32,713 nucleotides of DNA, taken from contig JAFRWY010000031.1 of assembly GCA_017437905.1 (NCBI GenBank), positions 1-32,713 on the forward strand, in the 5' to 3' direction. Shown piece after piece: positions 23,752-31,509 of the stretch (the stretch's first letter is position 1; every line of letters begins with the position of its first letter). This DNA comes from Eubacterium sp. Its GTDB lineage: Bacteria > Bacillota > Clostridia > Lachnospirales > Lachnospiraceae. Position numbers and translations under genes: made by a program. Below the pieces are notes generated by a model. The model did not search any database. It was given only the letters and a program-made list of their open reading frames with translations, and was not told the origin of the DNA.

Positions 23752-24770
23752 AGATGAGAAAGCGTATCATGTTGCTTGCCCTTTTTCTTGTGTTTATGCT
23801 GACGGCATGCGGCAAAGGTTCCGGTACGATCCGTATGGGAACCGGGGAAGCCGAAGGAATGTATTATGAGTATTCCCAAAATCTTTCGGAACTGCTGAAA
23901 GAAGATTTTACGTTTGATCTGAAAACGACCGCCGGCTCCGCAGCCAATCTCCGGCTTCTGCAGAAGGGATTTCTGGATGCGGCGATCGTGCAGAGTGATA
24001 CCCTGGAACAGGCAGAACAGGGAACCGGCATCTTTGCGGAAACGGATGTATGGACCGACCGGTCCTACAGTGCGGTGGCAGGTCTCTATACGGAGACCCT
24101 TCAGCTCGTAGTACGAAAGGATTCGGATATAACCTGTGTAGAGGATCTGGTAGGGAAAACCGTGTCCCTTGGGGAAGAGGAATCCGGGGTCCGCTGGAAT
24201 GCGGAAACACTTCTTAAGCTGGCCGGCCTGGAAGAAAGGGATATTGTTCAGAAGCATATGACTTCCCCGGAGGCCGCACAGGCGCTGAAAAGCGGAACCA
24301 TCGATGCATTCTTCTTTATGGCGGGAGCACCTACACCGGTGATACGGCAGCTGGCGGAGGAGTATGAGATCCGGATCATTTCCCTGAAGGAAGAGGAGAT
24401 CCGGGCATTCCTTGTATGGAGTAAACAGGGATTCCGGGAATGTACGATTCCGGCAGGAACCTATACCGGACAGACGGAAGAGATCCGTACCGTAGGTGTC
24501 CGTGCAGTCCTTGTGGTTGCAAATGATATGAGCGGATCGGAAGTAAAAAAACTGACGGAAGAGCTCTTTGAACATGCGGATCTGCTGAACCGGAACCTGA
24601 TCACGGATACGGCGCTCACTCCCGAAACGGCGGTGGAGGGTGTTCCGATCCCCTTCCACAAGGGCGCGGCAGAATACCTTGGGGAAAATGGTGTTGAGGT
24701 GCCTGTGGAGAAGTCGGGTAAAGGAGGCTTTGTATTCGGAGGTCAGGATGAAGAGGGGGGTGCAAGATGA
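23748..24770 (+). CDS. TAXI-family solute-binding lipoprotein
   Basis: 340 residues. I use TTG at 23748: AAGGGGG lies 9 nt upstream and it overlaps the small ORF stop; ATG at 23754 would lie 15 nt from that site. A lipoprotein signal ends in LTAC (C21). The fold signature is IRMGTGEAEGMYYEYSQNLS, TTAGSAANLRLLQKGFLDAAIVQSD, YTETLQLVVRKDSDI, EESGVRWNAETLL and FFFMAGAPTPVIRQL, which is TAXI (TRAP-associated extracytoplasmic immunogenic). Known TAXI proteins serve DctQM-type TRAP permeases and at least one binds glutamate or glutamine. No TRAP permease is present here; instead it overlaps by ATGA a GltS symporter, so the natural reading is a lipid-anchored receptor passing glutamate to GltS. Confidence 0.9.
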   Translation: MKMRKRIMLLALFLVFMLTACGKGSGTIRMGTGEAEGMYYEYSQNLSELLKEDFTFDLKTTAGSAANLRLLQKGFLDAAIVQSDTLEQAEQGTGIFAETDVWTDRSYSAVAGLYTETLQLVVRKDSDITCVEDLVGKTVSLGEEESGVRWNAETLLKLAGLEERDIVQKHMTSPEAAQALKSGTIDAFFFMAGAPTPVIRQLAEEYEIRIISLKEEEIRAFLVWSKQGFRECTIPAGTYTGQTEEIRTVGVRAVLVVANDMSGSEVKKLTEELFEHADLLNRNLITDTALTPETAVEGVPIPFHKGAAEYLGENGVEVPVEKSGKGGFVFGGQDEEGGAR

Positions 24771-25954
24771 GTTACTCATTTGACATGTACCAGACCCTCG
24801 GTATCGCCACGGTGGTTCTGCTCTTTGGGGCATGGATTAGGAAGAAGATGGTCCTGCTTCAGAAGTTCTGTATTCCCGCTCCGGTGGTGGGAGGACTGAT
24901 CTATGCGGTCATCATGGCTGCCATCTACGGATTCACGGGAATGGACTTCGACTATGAAGAGACCATAAAGAATATCTGCATGGTGGTCTTCTTCACATCG
25001 GTAGGATTCCAGGCAAATATAAAGGTACTGAAGAAGGGCGGGATCGGTCTTATCATCATGGCGGTTCTGGTTGTGGTTCTTATCTTTCTGCAGAACGGAA
25101 TCTCTCTTCTTACAGCAAAGATGATCGGAGTGGATTCAAAGATCGGTCTGGCCACCGGCTCCATACCCATGATCGGAGGACATGGGACGGCAGGAGCCTT
25201 CGGACCGATCCTGGAGGATTTCGGACTCAAGGGTGCCACCACCGTATGCACGGCGGCAGCCACCTTCGGTCTGATCATCGGGTCTTTGATGGGTGGTCCC
25301 CTGGCAGAGAGCCTGATCAGAAAAAGAAAGCTGTTTGAGAAGGAGAAACCGGAAGATGCGGCGATCCTGATCGAGGAAGAAAAAAGCCACAGTCATCAGG
25401 TGGGAATGTATGCCGGCGCCGCCTATCAGCTGGCGATCGCCATGGGCCTGGGGACTCTGGTCTCCTGGCTGCTGTCACTTACGGGGATGAAATTCCCGGT
25501 TTATATCGGTTCATTGATCGTAGCTGCGGTCATGCGGAATATCGGGGACCACTCGAAGAAGATCAACATCCATATGGGGGAGATCAATGATCTGGGAGGG
25601 ATCGCGCTTTCCATCTTTCTCGGAATCGCCATGATCACCCTGAAACTGTGGCAGATCGCGGATCTGGCGATGCCTATGGTGATCCTTCTGGTGGTACAGA
25701 CGGTTTTAATGTATCTCTTTGCACGTTTTGTCGTATTCAACACCATGGGGCGGAATTATGACGCGGCGGTCCTTTCCGCGGGCTTCTGCGGTTTCGGAAT
25801 GGGAGCCACGCCCAACGCCATGGCAAATATGCAGGCGGTTACGGATAAGTACGGTCCGTCGGTAAAGGCATATATTCTGGTACCCATCATAGGAAGTATG
25901 TTCACGGATTTTATCAATAGTCTGGTAATTACCTTATTTATCAACCTGATATAG
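24767..25954 (+). CDS. gltS: Sodium/glutamate symporter
   Basis: 395 residues with 10 or more membrane helices. The family's two hallmark regions are intact: GGHGTAGAFGP (H139) and the inverted partner FGMGATPNAMANM (P349-N350), as expected for the two-fold pseudo-symmetric ESS fold that imports L-glutamate with sodium. A charged cytosolic loop (RKRKLFEKEKPEDAAILIEEEKSHSHQ is its core) joins the halves. Its ATG overlaps the TAXI stop by four bases, so the two are made together. GltS carriers normally need no binding protein, which makes this pairing unusual. It ends in TAG, 26 nt before the TSCPD gene. Confidence 0.94.
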   Translation: MSYSFDMYQTLGIATVVLLFGAWIRKKMVLLQKFCIPAPVVGGLIYAVIMAAIYGFTGMDFDYEETIKNICMVVFFTSVGFQANIKVLKKGGIGLIIMAVLVVVLIFLQNGISLLTAKMIGVDSKIGLATGSIPMIGGHGTAGAFGPILEDFGLKGATTVCTAAATFGLIIGSLMGGPLAESLIRKRKLFEKEKPEDAAILIEEEKSHSHQVGMYAGAAYQLAIAMGLGTLVSWLLSLTGMKFPVYIGSLIVAAVMRNIGDHSKKINIHMGEINDLGGIALSIFLGIAMITLKLWQIADLAMPMVILLVVQTVLMYLFARFVVFNTMGRNYDAAVLSAGFCGFGMGATPNAMANMQAVTDKYGPSVKAYILVPIIGSMFTDFINSLVITLFINLI

Positions 25955-25980
25955 TTTGAGATTGTTTTGGGAGGATTCAT

Positions 25981-26307
25981 ATGAACCAGGAGAAACTGCA
26001 TGTAACTTTCAATTCAGAGAATCTGGCTTATCCGGAGATCCGGGTTGAGACGGAATTAAAACATGTTACATTTACACCCCGCGGGGTCTGCTCCGTGCAG
26101 ATCGGTTTTGATCTGGACAGTGAGAAAAGGATTCATAATCTGTCCTACATCCGGGGCTGCAACGGAAATCTGAAGGCCATCGGAAAACTTGTGGAGGGAA
26201 GACCGGCTGCGGAAGTGGCGGATATCCTTCGGGGAAATGATTGTCAGAACCGCGGTACATCCTGTGCAGACCAGCTGGCGAAGGCAATCGACCAGGCATT
26301 GGCATAA
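25981..26307 (+). CDS. TSCPD domain-containing protein
   Basis: 108 residues; GGGAGG lies 6 nt before the ATG. The C-terminal 80 residues carry the module PRGVCSVQIGFDL, GCNGNLKAIGKLVEGR and NDCQNRGTSCADQLAKAI. The four cysteines are placed as in TSCPD proteins, which bind a metal and are related to the C-terminus of class II ribonucleotide reductases. The name-giving TSCPD reads TSCAD here. Small and cytosolic, role unknown. It follows gltS in the same direction with no terminator, so it is probably co-transcribed. Confidence 0.88.
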   Translation: MNQEKLHVTFNSENLAYPEIRVETELKHVTFTPRGVCSVQIGFDLDSEKRIHNLSYIRGCNGNLKAIGKLVEGRPAAEVADILRGNDCQNRGTSCADQLAKAIDQALA

Positions 26308-26342
26308 TACCGTAGCATGAGCGTGGAGGAGGGTGGCCATAT

Positions 26343-27647
26343 ATGGATGGCGGAATCTTGAATGCGAACCTGATCATCAGTATATCAGGCCTTGTGATCT
26401 GTATCCTGGGACTGATCCAGGTCAGTGTGGGATTTCGTCATGACAGAAAGACGAAACGATTCTTCATCCTCTTTTTTTCCTGTCTGATCGCCTATGTCAG
26501 TATGAATCTGCTGGAACATTTGACGGATGCATCTCCGGAGGCGGGGATGATCCCCAAGATCGCCATGTTCCTGGAATCCACGATTTCTTCCGTGCTCATG
26601 CTGCTTCTTTCGGGATTCCTGCTGGATTCCTGCGGAATAGAGAAAAAAAGGCATCCTCTACTCATCACATCATTTGTACTGTGGCTGATCTATATGGGAC
26701 TACTGATCTTCACGCAGTTCACGACAGTGATCTATTATTATGATGCCGGTAACGGTTACCACCGCGGAAACTGGTATCCGGTGCTCCTAATCCCTCCGGT
26801 TTTGCTTATGCTGGTCAATCTTATCGGACTGATCATATTCAGGAAGAGGATCTCATTTAAGATGCGTTTTGCTTTTGCCTTATATCTGCTGCTTCCCATG
26901 ATCTCCATGCTGATCCAGATGCTGTTCTACGGTGTTTATGTGATCGTACTAGGAACGGCCATCGCTGCATTTTTCATGCTGACCTATAATCTGATGGATC
27001 AGACGGAACGTTTCTACGGACAGCAGGCGGAATATGAGAAAATGAAGGTCGATATCATGATGGCGGAGGTACGACCGCATTTCATCTTCAACAGTCTGAC
27101 GGCGATCCGGGCCTGTCTGGATGAACCGGAGAAGGCGGAGGCGGCACTGAATCATTTTACGAAGTTTCTGCGAAGCAGTATTGACGTGCTGGAGGAGACG
27201 GAGTGCATCCCCATGGCGGAGGAGCTAAAGACCGTGGATAACTATCTGTATCTGGCCAAAGAACGTTTCGGAGAGAAGCTGACGGTGCTGTAGGAGATTC
27301 GGGAGGAGAATTTCCGTCTTCCTTCCTTTTCGGTTCAGACACTGGTGGAAAATGCGGTCCAGCATGGGATCCGCGGGAATAAAGGCGGACGGGGGACCCT
27401 CCGCATCCGCAGCTTCCGCAGGGAAGGTGAATATGTGATCGAGGTGGAGGATGACGGAGCCGGCTTTCCGGAAGAAACCGGCGGTAAGGAGGATCGATCC
27501 CATATCGGAATTACCAATTTGAGAAAACGCCTGGAACTGATGTGTAACGGTGTACTGGAGTTTGAGAGTGAACCCGGGAAGGGGACCCTGGCCAGGATTC
27601 GGATTCCGGGAGGATCATCTCAGGGTGAGAAGCCCCCTGCCTCTTAG
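26343..27647 (+). pseudogene. LytS-like sensor histidine kinase split by an in-frame amber codon
   Basis: The ATG at 26343 follows AGGAGGG. Residues 1-220 form six or seven membrane helices, homologous to the SpoIIE phosphatase at 19488. Then QTERFYGQQAEYEKMK and the LytS/YehU-type histidine motif RPHFIFNSL (H246). Codon 317 (27291-27293) is TAG. The frame continues without other stops as EIREENFRLPSF, LVENAVQHGI (N box), DDGAGFP and GITNLRKRLELM, ending at TAG 27645. So the ATPase domain is cut from the histidine by one base change. A 316-residue product could not autophosphorylate. The frame is otherwise clean, so the change is recent, read through, or a sequencing error. The partner regulator starts 42 nt downstream. 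Confidence 0.85.
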
Positions 27648-27689
27648 GCAGCCGGAAATATGAGACTTGAATGAAGGAGCAGCGTTAGT

Positions 27690-28493
27690 ATGAATATTCT
27701 GATCGTGGATGATGAGCGGACCGCGCTGAAGGACCTGGAGCGGGCGCTCCGGAAGGTGGTTCCGGAGGCGAAGGTCGATATGTCGGATGAAGTGGATGCG
27801 GCTCTGTCACTTTGCAGGGAATACGCGTATGATGTGGTTTTTCTGGATATCCGTATGCCTGAGAAGGACGGACTCAGTCTTGCTGCGGAGATGAAGCAGA
27901 TCCGTCCCATGATGAATATCGTTATGGTGACGGCTTACCCCCAGTATGCGCTGGATGCCATGAAGCTGTATGTGAGCGATTACATCCTGAAGCCGGCCAT
28001 GACGGAGGATCTGAAAAAGACTCTGGCAAATCTCCGCAATCCGGTACGTCAACAGCAAAAAGGACTCTATGTTCGGTGCTTCGGCAATTTTGAGGTGTTC
28101 TGGAACGGTGAGACCGTCAGATTCAGCCGGGCAAAGGTGAAGGAACTCTTTGCCTATCTGATCGACCGGAAGGGATCAACGTCGACGAATGCGGAGTTAC
28201 GGGCCATCCTGTGGAAGGATGATGTGACGGATGATCAGAAGCAGAGAAAGTACTTTGCCCAGATCGTATATGAACTGAGACAGAAACTGGAGGAACTGGG
28301 CTGCGGTGATATTCTTGCACAGAGCAGGGATTCCTATGCACTGATCCCGGAGAAGATCCCCTGTGACTACTATATGGCCATGGACCGGAATGCGGATGCC
28401 ATGTTACGTTATGAGGGTGAATACATGAACCAGTATGAATGGGCGGTGAACCGCCTGGGAATCCTGAACAAGGAACTGAATCACGGTGTATAA
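27690..28493 (+). CDS. Response regulator with receiver and SARP-type winged helix
   Basis: 267 residues; AAGGAG lies 10 nt before the ATG. Residues 1-120 are a receiver: acidic pocket VDDE, phospho-acceptor D53 in FLDIRMP, T in VMVTAYPQ and K in ILKPA. Residues 130-220 look like the OmpR-type winged helix of SARP activators (VRCFGNFEVFWNGETVRFSRAKVKELFAYLIDRKG). A short BTAD-like tail ends at LNKELNHGV, which is shorter than a full SARP. It would bind DNA as the output of the LytS-like kinase just upstream, an unusual pairing, since LytS partners normally carry LytTR domains. With that kinase broken, the regulator may now be phosphorylated by other donors or work unphosphorylated. Targets are unknown. 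Confidence 0.9.
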   Translation: MNILIVDDERTALKDLERALRKVVPEAKVDMSDEVDAALSLCREYAYDVVFLDIRMPEKDGLSLAAEMKQIRPMMNIVMVTAYPQYALDAMKLYVSDYILKPAMTEDLKKTLANLRNPVRQQQKGLYVRCFGNFEVFWNGETVRFSRAKVKELFAYLIDRKGSTSTNAELRAILWKDDVTDDQKQRKYFAQIVYELRQKLEELGCGDILAQSRDSYALIPEKIPCDYYMAMDRNADAMLRYEGEYMNQYEWAVNRLGILNKELNHGV

Positions 28494-28533
28494 GAGGGGG
28501 AAAGAAAAAAAGAAAACAGGGAAAGCAACCGGG

Positions 28534-29380
28534 ATGAAGAAGAAGCTTCTGCCTGTGTTCGGCAGCCGAAAACTATGAATCCTGGAGCGGAACCTCCATG
28601 GCAACGCCCATGGTGACCGAGGCGTTGCGGTGCTGGCAGCTAAGTTCCCGGAGGATTCGGCAGCAAAGCTTGCGGCAAGGGTTACCGGAAGTGTGGAAAA
28701 GAGAGAGGGACTTGAAGGAAAATGTTTCTCCGGCGGAATCTTCCGTCTGGATAAGGCGATCGCGGGGGAGACGGTTCCCGTACCGCAGAAGGCATCCGTG
28801 GAAGGATGAGTGGGTGGACGGTATCCTGTACGGGAAGGATGGTTTCCGAAGCCTTACTCATAAGGAGAAGGCAGTCTGGAAGAAGAATAAGACCTGCTGG
28901 TGGTATGAGGATGCCTCAGGCTGGTACCCGAAGAACTGCTGGCAGAAGATCGACGGTAAGTGGTATTACTTCAATGAGAAGGGATATATGGAAAAGGATG
29001 CCTATCGCGGCGGGTATTATCTGACGTCATCCGGCGCCTGGGACGGAAAGAGCAAATCCGTGGGCTGGAAGAAGGACAGCAGGGGCTGGTATTATGAAAC
29101 CGGAAAAGGAACATACCTGAAGAACGGCTGGCAGCTGATCAACGGTAAATGGTACTACTTCAAGGCAGACGGCTATGCAGCACAGAGTGAATGGGTGAAG
29201 GGCTACTACTGGATCGGAGCTAACGGCATCTGGACCTATCAGCCGAAGGGATCCTGGCACAGGAATAAGAACGGCTGGTGGTTCGGAGATACCGCAGGCT
29301 GGTATGCAAAGTGGAAGAGCTACACCATCGCCGGTACGGTTTATCGGTTCGGAATGACGGGATATTGCCTGGATGAATGA
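28534..29380 (+). pseudogene. Decayed subtilisin-like protease with wall-binding repeats
   Basis: A short start (ATG 28534, MKKKLLPVFG) looks like the beginning of a signal peptide but shifts out of frame at once. From about 28568 another frame reads ENYESWSGTSMATPMV, the catalytic serine motif of subtilases (GTSMATP). Near 28615 the subtilase frame jumps (VAVLAAKFPEDSAAKL up to a TGA at 28807) and near 28800 it jumps back (DEWVDGILYGKDG). Three lesions are therefore visible: a deletion removing the Asp/His part of the catalytic domain and two frameshifts. An uninterrupted ATG frame (28598-29380) merely runs through the shifted segment. From about 28870 onward 5-6 wall-binding repeats (NGWQLINGKWYYF) remain intact. 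The original product was an exported, wall-anchored serine protease. Confidence 0.8.
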
Positions 29381-29414
29381 TGGTTTTCGTGCAAAATGTG
29401 GAAATTAATTGTCT

Positions 29415-29448
29415 TGTGATACTGACGTGATAGTCGGCTTGATATAAT
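29415..29448 (+). promoter_or_regulatory. Direct-repeat promoter (copy B) of the VanY-type carboxypeptidase
   Basis: TATAAT at 29443-29448, preceded by TGA (extended -10), TGTGAT at 29415-29420 and CGTGAT at 29426-29431. Its layout and total length equal those of the promoter at 19402 (11-bp step, 11 bp to the -10). Downstream of the -10, both read ACATAC. Confidence 0.6.
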
Positions 29449-29477
29449 ACATACGCACCAAATGAATTGATAAATAA

Positions 29478-29585
29478 CTGGAAGAAAACGTATGTATTAT
29501 GCAAGTATACAATGATGTGTTCCGCCGTGCGGATAAGAAGATGTATGAACGAAAATTACAATTGAAAGAGGAGAAAACAAAATGA
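29478..29585 (+). pseudogene. GGDEF-domain C-terminal remnant in the vanY leader
   Basis: A frame opening after TAA at 29475 reads, from an ATG at 29499, MQVYNDVFRRADKKMYERK and a few further codons, ending at TGA 29583-29585. FRRADKKMYERK is the last helix of GGDEF (diguanylate cyclase) domains. Everything before it is gone. The TGA overlaps the start of the carboxypeptidase (ATGA), so if translated this scrap would be coupled to it. It is most simply a leftover of a cyclase gene once lying upstream. Confidence 0.55.
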
Positions 29586-30289
29586 AAAAGAAACTGATGA
29601 TACTGATCACACTTGGTTGTATGGCATTCTCTTTTGCAGGATGCGGAAACAGCGACACCGCTTCCACTGCAGCTGCAGATACCACCGCAACCACCCAGAC
29701 AACGGAGCAGGCGAAGGCCGCATATGATTACCTTGTGCTTGTGAATAAGACCCATAAGCTTCCGGATGACTGGGAAAGCAAGGTGGTTCTCGATGAAGCA
29801 AAGAACCGCTACGGAGAGTCATATAAGGTTGAGACGAAAGCACTGGCACAGTTTCTGAAGCTGCAGAAGGAACTGGCGGATGAAGGCATATATATCGAGC
29901 TGGACAGTACCACCAGAAGCGTCGCAGAGCAGCAGAAGCTCTGGGATGACTGGACGGTTGAGAAGGGTGAGGACTATGTGAAGAAATATGTGGCTGTTCC
30001 CGGTTACTCCGAACACCACACGGGACTTGCCATCGATGTCTGCCTCGATGTTGACGGAAAGCGGATCGATGACAACGATGAAATGATCGCTCAGAAAGAG
30101 ATCTTCGCAAAGGTTCATGAAAAGCTCGCAAAGTACGGCTTTATCCTTCGTTATCTGGAAGGAAAGGATGCCATTACGGGATACAGCTACGAGCCGTGGC
30201 ATTTCAGATATATCGATGATCCTGAAAAAGCAAAGGAGATCATGGATAAGGGAATCACCTTTGAAGAGTATCTCGGAGAAACAAACTAA
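29582..30289 (+). CDS. D,D-carboxypeptidase lipoprotein, VanY/M15B family
   Basis: 235 residues. The ATG at 29582 has GAGGAG 7 nt upstream. A lipoprotein signal with lipobox FAGC (C21) is followed by a Thr/Ala-rich spacer (about 22-45) and a zinc peptidase domain. The ligands are H145 and D152 in S143-E-H-H-T-G-L-A-I-D, and H207 with catalytic E204 in EPWHF. These enzymes trim the terminal D-Ala from peptidoglycan stem peptides at the outer membrane face. No van resistance genes surround it, so a housekeeping wall role is likelier than glycopeptide resistance. It is driven by a direct-repeat promoter shared with two other genes in the window and ends at a strong terminator. Confidence 0.93.
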   Translation: MKKKLMILITLGCMAFSFAGCGNSDTASTAAADTTATTQTTEQAKAAYDYLVLVNKTHKLPDDWESKVVLDEAKNRYGESYKVETKALAQFLKLQKELADEGIYIELDSTTRSVAEQQKLWDDWTVEKGEDYVKKYVAVPGYSEHHTGLAIDVCLDVDGKRIDDNDEMIAQKEIFAKVHEKLAKYGFILRYLEGKDAITGYSYEPWHFRYIDDPEKAKEIMDKGITFEEYLGETN

Positions 30290-30295
30290 GAAAAC

Positions 30296-30342
30296 AGCCT
30301 CTGTAATCTGTCCGGTTGTACGGGCGGATACAGAGGCTTTTT
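30296..30342 (+). terminator. Terminator after the carboxypeptidase, possibly bidirectional
   Basis: Stem AGCCTCTGT / ACAGAGGCT extended by ATCTGTCCG / CGGGCGGAT with one bulge and G-U pairs, then TTTTT. On the minus strand the same hairpin is followed by GTTTTC, so it may also stop the converging gene that ends at 30367. Confidence 0.9.
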
Positions 30343-30366
30343 ACGTTCAGCCGCAGGAAAGAGGGA

Positions 30367-31335
30367 TCAGGATCCGTCTCCCCAGGGCTCCCTGGTTAAA
30401 AGAAATGTTGCAAATACCAGCTTATGATCGGAGCATTCCCGTTCGGATACACCGCTTGTAAGTTCCGTAAAGGTTTTACTTACAACGATATTATCCAGTG
30501 CCATGTCGCGGCGGCGGAAGGTGGTATATTGCCGGTCCGGACGGTTCACGTAGTAGTCGGCATTCAGATACTCTATGTCTTCCAGATTAAAACTGTTCAG
30601 GTCACCCAACAGAACGTAGTGGTCGTAACAGGTCATCCTTTCGGCAATGCTTTCCATCTGGGTGATCCGAAGAGAACGGCTCTCGTAGGAAAGGTGCGTA
30701 ACAAAGACATTCAGTTCCAGATCATCTACGGATATGACCGCATGTCCAAGAGACCGACCTTCTCCATCCCCGGATTCCAGGGGGATCACTTCAAAACTTA
30801 CTATGGGATAGCGGGAGAGGATCGCCGTTCCGTATTCGCCGTCCCCGAGGTCGATGGCTTTCGAAAAAGAATAGTAGGAATAACCGGCCATTTGGGCCAG
30901 TTCCGCCGGCTCATCCGTAAAACCGGAACGTTCGCAGTTTACATCCACTTCTTCCAGCCCGATGATATCCGGAGAGACCTCCCGGATTGCCGTTGCAACC
31001 GTGTCCAGACCCTCCGCACCGTGTTTGATGTTCAGGGTGGCCAGAGTGATCTCTCTGCTGAAGAATTCCTGTACCGTGGTGGTTTCACCGGAGATGTCCT
31101 GTGTGGTGTACCCGCTGTCTGTGGTGGCTTCACCCGGAGAGTTCTCTGTGGTGGAACCGTTGTCAGAAGAAGCTTCGCCCGCAGTGTTCTCCGTGGTGGA
31201 ACTGCTGCCGGAAGGAACCCGGGCAACGGACCCGTTCTCCGTGGCGGATTCATTTCCGGAGCAGGCGCTGAGGGGGAGCAGAAGCATCAGGAATGCCGCG
31301 CAAATGATATGAATGATTCCTGACGGCCGTTTCAT
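30367..31335 (-). CDS. Endonuclease/exonuclease/phosphatase-family lipoprotein
   Basis: 322 residues from the ATG at 31335 (GAGGAAG 5-6 nt upstream); an in-frame ATG 20 codons earlier lies upstream of the lipoprotein signal and is unlikely. Lipobox LSAC (C25). Residues 26-95 are a low-complexity Thr/Ser/Gly/Glu linker with repeats such as STTEN..GEA. Then the EEP fold: TLNIKHG, GLEEVDVN, YGTAILSRYPI, VFVTHLSYE, LLGDLNSFN, DNIVVS and SDHKLV, which give the metal ligands and the catalytic Asp/His of the DNase I-like family. As a surface lipoprotein it may hydrolyse extracellular phosphodiesters or phosphomonoesters (nucleic acid, inositol phosphate or lipid). The substrate cannot be told from sequence. 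It converges on the carboxypeptidase gene. Confidence 0.92.
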   Translation of the reverse strand: MKRPSGIIHIICAAFLMLLLPLSACSGNESATENGSVARVPSGSSSTTENTAGEASSDNGSTTENSPGEATTDSGYTTQDISGETTTVQEFFSREITLATLNIKHGAEGLDTVATAIREVSPDIIGLEEVDVNCERSGFTDEPAELAQMAGYSYYSFSKAIDLGDGEYGTAILSRYPIVSFEVIPLESGDGEGRSLGHAVISVDDLELNVFVTHLSYESRSLRITQMESIAERMTCYDHYVLLGDLNSFNLEDIEYLNADYYVNRPDRQYTTFRRRDMALDNIVVSKTFTELTSGVSERECSDHKLVFATFLLTREPWGDGS

Positions 31336-31366
31336 GGATACTTCCTCTTTTCCTAAACTAAAAAAC

Positions 31367-31395
31367 AGTATATTACGTAAGAGAATACTTTTCAA
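31367..31395 (-). promoter_or_regulatory. SigA-type promoter of the EEP lipoprotein gene
   Basis: On the minus strand, TTGAAA (complement of 31390-31395), a 17-bp spacer and TATACT (complement of 31367-31372). Both hexamers match consensus at 5 of 6 positions. Leader about 25 nt. Confidence 0.75.
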
Positions 31396-31410
31396 GCCGT
31401 AAGAAAATAT

Positions 31411-31432
31411 GATATAAGATAATATCTATATC
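31411..31432. promoter_or_regulatory. AT-rich imperfect palindrome in the divergent intergenic region
   Basis: GATAT, one extra A, AGATA-A-TATCT, then ATATC. It lies between the minus promoter and the decayed sensor gene, in a 170-nt AT-rich stretch. It could be an operator or simply part of the AT-rich promoter DNA of the broken gene. Confidence 0.25.
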
Positions 31433-31509
31433 ATGTGATACATAATAATGAATTTTCGACATAAACTCCAGATTCATTTCGGGAAAAAGCAAATAACGGG
31501 GGACAACAT

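Noticed and set aside
15463-27293. Reassignment of TAG to an amino acid in this organism
   Set aside because: TAG also appears as the natural end of gltS (25952), the LRR protein (17929) and the TIR gene (2888), each placed at a sensible family end, so general reassignment is unlikely; only local suppression or mutation remains.
27633-27660. CTGCCT-CTT-AGGCAG inverted repeat at the end of the broken kinase
   Set aside because: Short stem without a T tract and overlapping the reading frame; not convincing as a terminator or site.
29582-30289. Glycopeptide resistance locus
   Set aside because: The VanY-type enzyme has no vanH, vanA, vanX or VanRS-like neighbours, so a general peptidoglycan-trimming role is more likely.
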